NCBI GenBank assembly: GCA_963714455.1
Contig: CAVQON010000020.1
Span: forward strand, 124,001 to 188,000
Direction: 5' to 3'
Length of the DNA stretch: 64,000 nucleotides
Source: CAVQGZ01 sp963714455
GTDB lineage: Bacteria; Actinomycetota; Actinomycetes; Jiangellales; Jiangellaceae
The notes beneath the pieces were generated by a model, which was not told the DNA's origin, ran no database searches, and was given only the letters and a program-made list of their open reading frames with translations. Of the stretch, positions 59,617 through 64,000 are shown piece after piece. Each line of letters starts with the position of its first letter. Within the stretch, counting starts at the first letter, position 1. Made by a program: the position numbers and the translations under genes.

Positions 59617-61335
59617 CTACTGCGCCCGAACCGACACGCTCGGCAGCGCGAACCAGCGCAGCGCCTCGAAGTCGTCGCGCAGCCCACCCTGGTCGTCCTC
59701 GTCCTCATCGGCGCGCTCGGCCAGCAGACGCTCGGCGTGGCGCAGGTACTCGGCGAGCACCGACTCCGGCGCCCGGTCGTCGTGGTGCGGGTACGACAGC
59801 CGTCCGTCGGCGTCGTAGGCGACGTCGGTGAGGCGCAGCGGCGGCTCGCCCGGACCGTCGCGGTGGCGCCAGATGCCCGTCGTCGGGTCGAAGTCGTAGT
59901 CGGGCAGAAACCGGTGGCCGTGTCGCGCGACGAAGGCGACTGCTGCGACGACGAAGGCGAACACCTGCTCGGAGATGAAGTAGTTGAAGTTGACCCGCAC
60001 CCACCCCGGCTTGATGCCCTCGCAGCCCAACGCGATCTCCCGCTCGTAGGCGTGGGACTGCTCGACGTCGATGCCGAGGAGCGTGTGCCCGTACGGGCCG
60101 GCGCACGAGCACCCGCCGCGCGACTGGATGCCGAAGAGATCGTTGAGCAGCGCGACGACGGCGTTGTGGTGCAGGTAGCGACCGTCCGGACGGCGCACCA
60201 CGAACGAGACGATCGACAGCCGTTCGGCGTCGGTGTTGCCGAGAACCTCGATGGACGGCTCGGCGCTCCAGGCCTCGATCGCACGCGACACGAAGTCGTG
60301 CTCGTGGGCGCGGATCACGTCCGTGCCGACGGCATGCTTGAGCCCGAACACCATGCCCGCGCGGATCGACTCCACGATCGCCGGGGTGCCGCCCTCCTCG
60401 CGGTGCACCGCGTCGTCGAGGTAGACGTGCTCGGCGGGGTTGACGTAGGCGACCGTGCCCCCGCCGACGACGTCGGGCACCCGGTTTGTCAGCAACGCGC
60501 GCCGGGCGACGAGGACGCCGGGCGTGCCCGGGCCGCCGATGAACTTGTGCGGGGAGAGGAACACCGCGTCCTTGTAGGCGAGCGGGTCGCCGCCGGCGGG
60601 AGCCTGCATGTCGAGGTCGACGTAGGGTCCGGCGGCGGCGAAGTCCCACAGGGCGAGGGCGCCGTGGCGGTGCAGCAGGGCGGAGATGCCCGCGGTGTCG
60701 GTGATGATGCCGGTCACGTTGCTGGCCGCGGAGAACGAGCCGATCTTGACCGGACGACCGGCGTACTCCACCAGGCGCTCGGCCAGGGTCTCCTGGCAGA
60801 CGTGCCCGTCGCCGTCCTCGCCGATGCGCACGACGTCGGCGATCGACTCCCGCCAGGGCAGCTCGTTGGAGTGGTGCTCGAACGGGCCGACGAACACGAC
60901 GGGTCGCTGGTCGGGCGGGATGTGCTCGTCGAGGTGGTAGCGGTCCTGCATGGCCGAGGGGATCCGCAGGCCCAGGATGCCGATCAGGCGGTCGATGGCC
61001 CCGGTCGAGCCGGAGCCGGCGAAGAGGACGGCCGTCGTCTCGTCCCCGTTGACCGCCCGGTGGATGACGGCCCGCGCGTCCTCGCGCAGTCGCGTCGTCG
61101 CCAGGCCGGTGCCGCTGGACTCGGTGTGCGTGTTCGCGTAGCGCGGCAGCACCTCGTCGACGATGAACGACTCGATGAACGACAGCGCCCGGCCGCTCGC
61201 GGTGTAGTCGGCGTAGGTCACCCGGCGTGGCCCGTACGGGCCGGGGACGACCTGGTCGTCGCCGATGACCGACTCGCGGATACGGGCGAGCAGCGCCGGC
61301 TCGGGCAGGCCGGGGTCGCGGGGCCGGATGTGCAC
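59617..61335 (-). CDS. class V aminotransferase-like PLP enzyme of unknown substrate
   Basis: A 572-residue PLP protein of the cysteine desulfurase/kynureninase-like fold. The Schiff-base Lys is in FLSPHKFIGGPGTPGVLV (about residues 259-276); the cofactor contacts include FAGSGSTGAIDRL (about 104-116), GPFEHHSNELPWRE and SFSAASNVTG. A conserved Cys pair lies in SRGGCSCAGPYGH near residue 408, as in desulfurases. It is much longer than NifS/SufS (about 400), with an added C-terminal region (about 460-572) rich in acidic residues. No suf or isc gene is nearby. Actual activity unknown; sulfur transfer is only one option. It is ten bases after pncA on the same strand. Confidence 0.78.
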   Translation of the reverse strand: MHIRPRDPGLPEPALLARIRESVIGDDQVVPGPYGPRRVTYADYTASGRALSFIESFIVDEVLPRYANTHTESSGTGLATTRLREDARAVIHRAVNGDETTAVLFAGSGSTGAIDRLIGILGLRIPSAMQDRYHLDEHIPPDQRPVVFVGPFEHHSNELPWRESIADVVRIGEDGDGHVCQETLAERLVEYAGRPVKIGSFSAASNVTGIITDTAGISALLHRHGALALWDFAAAGPYVDLDMQAPAGGDPLAYKDAVFLSPHKFIGGPGTPGVLVARRALLTNRVPDVVGGGTVAYVNPAEHVYLDDAVHREEGGTPAIVESIRAGMVFGLKHAVGTDVIRAHEHDFVSRAIEAWSAEPSIEVLGNTDAERLSIVSFVVRRPDGRYLHHNAVVALLNDLFGIQSRGGCSCAGPYGHTLLGIDVEQSHAYEREIALGCEGIKPGWVRVNFNYFISEQVFAFVVAAVAFVARHGHRFLPDYDFDPTTGIWRHRDGPGEPPLRLTDVAYDADGRLSYPHHDDRAPESVLAEYLRHAERLLAERADEDEDDQGGLRDDFEALRWFALPSVSVRAQ

Positions 61336-61345
61336 GTGCGTCCTC

Positions 61346-61954
61346 CTACAGGTCGTCCATCCCGAGGGGGTGCCCGTCCAGCTCGACGCCCGCCTCGCGC
61401 ATCTGCTCCAGCGCCTGCGCCGTGGTGCGCGCGGCGACGCCCGCCGTCAGGCCCAGCAGCACCCGGGTGTCGAGCCCGGCGGCCACCGCGTCGATTGCTG
61501 TCGCCCGCACGCAGTGGTCGGTGGCGATGCCCACGACGTCCACAGCGCCGACCTCGTGCGCGGCGAGCCACTCGGCCAGGCCCCGGCCGTCGCGGTCGGT
61601 TCCCTCGAAGCCCGAGTATGCGGCCTCGTGGGCGCCCTTGTCGAAGACCGCGTCGAACGGCTGCGGGTCGAGGTTGGCGTGGAACGCCGCGCCGTCCGTC
61701 CCGGCGAGGCAGTGCACCGGCCAGGAGTCGACGAAGTCGGGCGGGTCGCCGAAGTGTGTCCCCGGGTCGACGTGGTGGTCACGGGTCGCCACCACGTGGC
61801 TGTACGTACGCCGGCGCGGGTCGGCCTGCGACCAGCGGTGCAGCAGCTCGCCGATGCCCAGGGCGACCTCCGCGCCGCCGGCTACGCCCATGGAGCCGCC
61901 CTCGCAGAAGTCGTTCTGCACGTCGACCACGATCAGTGCTCGGTTCATCGTCAC
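61346..61954 (-). CDS. pncA: nicotinamidase/pyrazinamidase PncA
   Basis: A 202-residue isochorismatase-fold amidase. It follows mycobacterial PncA closely: DVQNDFCEGG at the start (catalytic Asp), ATRDHHVDPGTHF (metal ligands Asp/His/His), KGAHEAAYSGFEG (catalytic Lys) and GIATDHCVRATA with the nucleophilic Cys near residue 147. It deamidates nicotinamide to nicotinate, which the product of the upstream gene uses. The GTG start overlaps the pncB stop (GTGA). Probable pncB-pncA-aminotransferase operon. Confidence 0.94.
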   Translation of the reverse strand: MTMNRALIVVDVQNDFCEGGSMGVAGGAEVALGIGELLHRWSQADPRRRTYSHVVATRDHHVDPGTHFGDPPDFVDSWPVHCLAGTDGAAFHANLDPQPFDAVFDKGAHEAAYSGFEGTDRDGRGLAEWLAAHEVGAVDVVGIATDHCVRATAIDAVAAGLDTRVLLGLTAGVAARTTAQALEQMREAGVELDGHPLGMDDL

Positions 61955-63255
61955 CCTCTCGTCGTGGGGATCGCCGGCTCGCCGGCGGACAGCTTGCGGG
62001 CCCTCTCGGGCAGCTCGGCGACCACGCGCCTGTGCCGGTCGCGCGCCTGGCGCAGGCTCTCCCGGTGGACGACCTCGCCGGCGCGCACCATCGGCACCTG
62101 CAGCGCGCGCTCGTCGCTACCGCCGGGGTGGGGGTCGACGCGGACGACCTCGGCGGTGGCCACACCATGCTCGACGCGGCGTCGAGCCGTCTTGCGACCG
62201 CCGCCGCCCGCCTTGCCCCGACTTCGCTTCTCGACGTCCACCATCACCCCGTCGGCACCGGCGCGCGCGACGAGCTTGTAGACCATCTTCGCTGTCGGTG
62301 CACCCGAGCCCACAACCAGCTGCGTCCCGACTCCGTAGCCGTCGACCGGGGCTGCGGCCAGCGCGGCGATCGCGTGCTCGTCGAGGTCGCTCGTCACCAC
62401 GATCCGCGTGCCGGTGGCGCCGAGGTCGTCGAGCTGGCGACGGACGCGCGCGGCCTGCACGACCAGGTCGCCGGAGTCGAGGCGCACGCCGCCCAGCCCG
62501 GTGCCGGCCACCTCGACCGCGGTGGCCACTCCCGCGGCCACGTCGAAGGTGTCGACCAGCAGCGTCGTGGCCGGGCCGAGTGCGGCGACCTGGGAGGCGA
62601 ACGCCGCTCGCTCGCTGTCGTGCAGCAGGGTGAAGGCGTGCGCGCTCGTGCCGCGCGTCGGGATTCCGAACAGGTGCCCGGCCGCGAGGTTGCTCGTGCT
62701 GTCGAACCCGGCGACGTAGGCGGCGCGGGCCGCGGAGACCGCTGCTGCCTCGTGCGTGCGCCGCGACCCCATCTCGATGCACGGCCGGTTGCCGGCGGCG
62801 GAGGTCATGCGTGAGGCGGCCGAGGCGATCGCGCAGTCGTGGTTGAGGATCGAGAGCACCACGGTCTCCAGCACGACCGCCTCGGCGAACGTGCCTTCCA
62901 CGGTGAGCACGGGGGAGTGCGGGAAGTACGCCTCCCCCTCGGGGTAGCCGTCCACGTCACCGGTGAACCGGTAGTCGGCCAGGTAGGCACACGTCGCCTC
63001 GTCCACGACGCCGGACGCCGCCAGCCAGTCGAGCTGGTCTCCGGAGAACCGGAACGACTCGATGGCGTCGAGCACGCGTGCGGTGCCCGCCACCACCCCG
63101 TAGCGCCGCCCGGCGGGCAGGCTGCGCGCGAACACCTCGAACACGCTGCCACGCTGCGCCGTGCCGTCGGCCAGCGAGGCCGCCAGCATGGTGAGCTCGT
63201 AGTGGTCGGTGAGCAGCGCGCTCGTCACGTCAGTCACGGTAGTGGGCGCGTGCAT
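61951..63255 (-). CDS. pncB: nicotinate phosphoribosyltransferase PncB
   Basis: A 434-residue enzyme that makes nicotinate mononucleotide from nicotinate and PRPP with ATP. LLTDHYELTMLAASLADGT opens the protein; EMGSRRTHEAAAVSAARAAY (about residues 161-180), AGFDSTSNLAAG (about 182-193) and GVRLDSGDLV (about 255-264) form the active site, and VDGYGVGTQLV is the PRPP loop. ATG 63255; pncA is coupled downstream, so both salvage steps are made together. It is 20 bases from the divergent clpS. Confidence 0.95.
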   Translation of the reverse strand: MHAPTTVTDVTSALLTDHYELTMLAASLADGTAQRGSVFEVFARSLPAGRRYGVVAGTARVLDAIESFRFSGDQLDWLAASGVVDEATCAYLADYRFTGDVDGYPEGEAYFPHSPVLTVEGTFAEAVVLETVVLSILNHDCAIASAASRMTSAAGNRPCIEMGSRRTHEAAAVSAARAAYVAGFDSTSNLAAGHLFGIPTRGTSAHAFTLLHDSERAAFASQVAALGPATTLLVDTFDVAAGVATAVEVAGTGLGGVRLDSGDLVVQAARVRRQLDDLGATGTRIVVTSDLDEHAIAALAAAPVDGYGVGTQLVVGSGAPTAKMVYKLVARAGADGVMVDVEKRSRGKAGGGGRKTARRRVEHGVATAEVVRVDPHPGGSDERALQVPMVRAGEVVHRESLRQARDRHRRVVAELPERARKLSAGEPAIPTTRG

Positions 63256-63275
63256 CGGCGGCTGCGCGTGTCACG

Positions 63276-63578
63276 ATGGGCCATGTGACCACTGCGCCGG
63301 CCGAGCTCGACGAGCCTGTCGTCGACGATGTCACGCAGACCCAGGCACCGTGGGTGACCATCGTCTGGAACGATCCGATCAACCTCATGTCGTACGTCTC
63401 CTACGTCTTCCAGACGTACTTCGGGCACCCGAAGGCGCTCGCCGAGAAGCTGATGCTCGACGTGCACCACAAGGGCAAGGCCGTGGTGTCGACCGGCAGC
63501 CGCGAGGAGATGGAACGCGACGTGGAAGCCATGCACTCCTATGGGCTGTGGGCGACCCTGCAGCGCTCGGACGCGTAG
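63276..63578 (+). CDS. clpS: ATP-dependent Clp protease adaptor ClpS
   Basis: A 100-residue adaptor that presents N-degron substrates to a ClpAP/ClpCP protease. The core WVTIVWNDPINLMSYVSYVF is at about residues 26-45, and the ClpA-binding His-Glu region is ALAEKLMLDVHHKGKAVVS. The start may be ATG 63276 or GTG 63285 (MTTAPAELDEP); a CACGAT box lies seven bases before the latter. The TAG stop shares one base with the next GTG, so DUF2017 is coupled, as is usual in actinobacteria. Confidence 0.95.
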   Translation: MGHVTTAPAELDEPVVDDVTQTQAPWVTIVWNDPINLMSYVSYVFQTYFGHPKALAEKLMLDVHHKGKAVVSTGSREEMERDVEAMHSYGLWATLQRSDA

Positions 63579-64000
63579 TGGGGACAGCCTTTCGTCGACG
63601 CCGGGACGGCACGCTCACGGCCACGCTGCACCCCGGTGAGATCGACCTGCTCGCCAGCCTCGTCGGGCAGCTGCTCGAGCTGTTGGCCGACGGCGAGCCG
63701 CAGGCCACCGGGCCGACCGACCCGCTGGAGCGGGTGCTCGACCTTGCCTCGCCCGACCCGCCGTCCGACCCGGTGCTGCGCCGGCTGTTCCCCGACGCCT
63801 ACGCCGAGGAGTCGTCGGCGGCCGACTTCCGCCGCTACACCGAGCGCGGCCTGCGCGACGTCAAGCGGCGCAACGCCCTGGTGGTGCTCGGTGCGCTGGA
63901 GCGGGCCGAGCCGGCGCGTCGCGAGTCAGACGAGCGCCGCACCGTCCGCGTCGACCACGCCGACGCCGAGGCCTGGATGCGTTCGCTCACCGACCTGCGG
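63578..64000 (+). CDS. DUF2017 protein, cut by the window end
   Basis: The first 141 codons of a gene that continues past the window. It begins FRRRRDGTLTATLHPGEIDL, then LLASLVGQLLELL, then DPVLRRLFPDAYAEE and DFRRYTERGLRDVKRRN, the pattern of the actinobacterial DUF2017 family normally found next to clpS. Function unknown; full length is expected to be about 180-200 residues. GTG start by TAGTG overlap with clpS. Confidence 0.88.
   Translation, partial: MGTAFRRRRDGTLTATLHPGEIDLLASLVGQLLELLADGEPQATGPTDPLERVLDLASPDPPSDPVLRRLFPDAYAEESSAADFRRYTERGLRDVKRRNALVVLGALERAEPARRESDERRTVRVDHADAEAWMRSLTDLR

Overview
The window is a contiguous piece of a high-GC actinobacterial chromosome. Supporting signs are the very high GC content, frequent GTG starts, many start/stop overlaps of the ATGA or GTGA type, a complete menaquinone pathway without ubiquinone genes, a 14-subunit nuo operon, an actinobacterial-type MenB and PncA, mycothiol-type (MDMPI fold), DUF4229, DUF3039 and DUF2017 proteins, and a DtxR-type iron box. 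I cannot name the genus; an aerobic member of the Actinomycetes is the safest reading. Almost everything looks like core chromosome. There is no prophage, insertion sequence or CRISPR array; the only decayed region is a broken DUF222-HNH nuclease gene beside a Tad pilus locus.

Layout: 1-1055 end of the cytochrome c maturation genes (resB, ccsB). 1040-9803 menaquinone block (menA, menE, menB on the minus strand, menC and menD on the plus strand) with a few small or enzymatic neighbours. 9779-13035 methionine block: SAM-I riboswitch, metY, metX, metW. 13011-15026 menF and menG, divergent. 15024-31126 a promoter with a Rex-like operator, then nuoA to nuoN and a polyprenyl diphosphate synthase. 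31110-35801 minus-strand genes: rarD, a GNAT acetyltransferase, korB, korA, yajQ. 35824-38144 tRNA-Tyr, tRNA-Thr, tRNA-Met, rpmG, two MaoC/Had-type dehydratase subunits and murB. 38152-43811 HNH pseudogene and a compact tad pilus operon. 43831-51885 prfB, ftsE, ftsX, a frameshifted M23 hydrolase gene, smpB, a membrane hydrolase pair, a DUF3048 lipoprotein and ssrA (tmRNA). 51851-56404 a DUF4097 protein and an iron ABC transporter under a DtxR/IdeR box. 56401-58998 yqgE, DUF3039, two thioredoxin-fold proteins (trxA with a CsoR-like operator) and an MBL hydrolase. 58991-64000 a membrane-anchored protein, a class V aminotransferase-like enzyme, pncA-pncB, clpS and a DUF2017 gene cut by the window edge.

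The genes form a respiratory theme: chorismate goes to isochorismate (MenF), then MenD, MenC, MenE and MenB make the naphthoate, MenA attaches the polyprenyl chain made by the synthase after nuoN, and MenG methylates it; complex I (Nuo) then reduces the menaquinone. CcsB/ResB supply cytochrome c, KorAB can supply reduced ferredoxin, and the nuo leader carries a site expected to sense NADH/NAD+. 

Regulation is unusually readable. Many genes have a TANNNT box 6-8 bases before a start codon, the layout of leaderless transcripts. At three places the UAG stop codon of one gene is also the first half of the -10 box of the next unit. menB and menC share a 19-base gap with overlapping -10 boxes on opposite strands. 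I did not find a wholly new system; the best leads are these promoter designs, the CsoR-like site at trxA, the two +1 frame breaks near ftsEX/smpB, and the 7-base repeat inside the HNH pseudogene.
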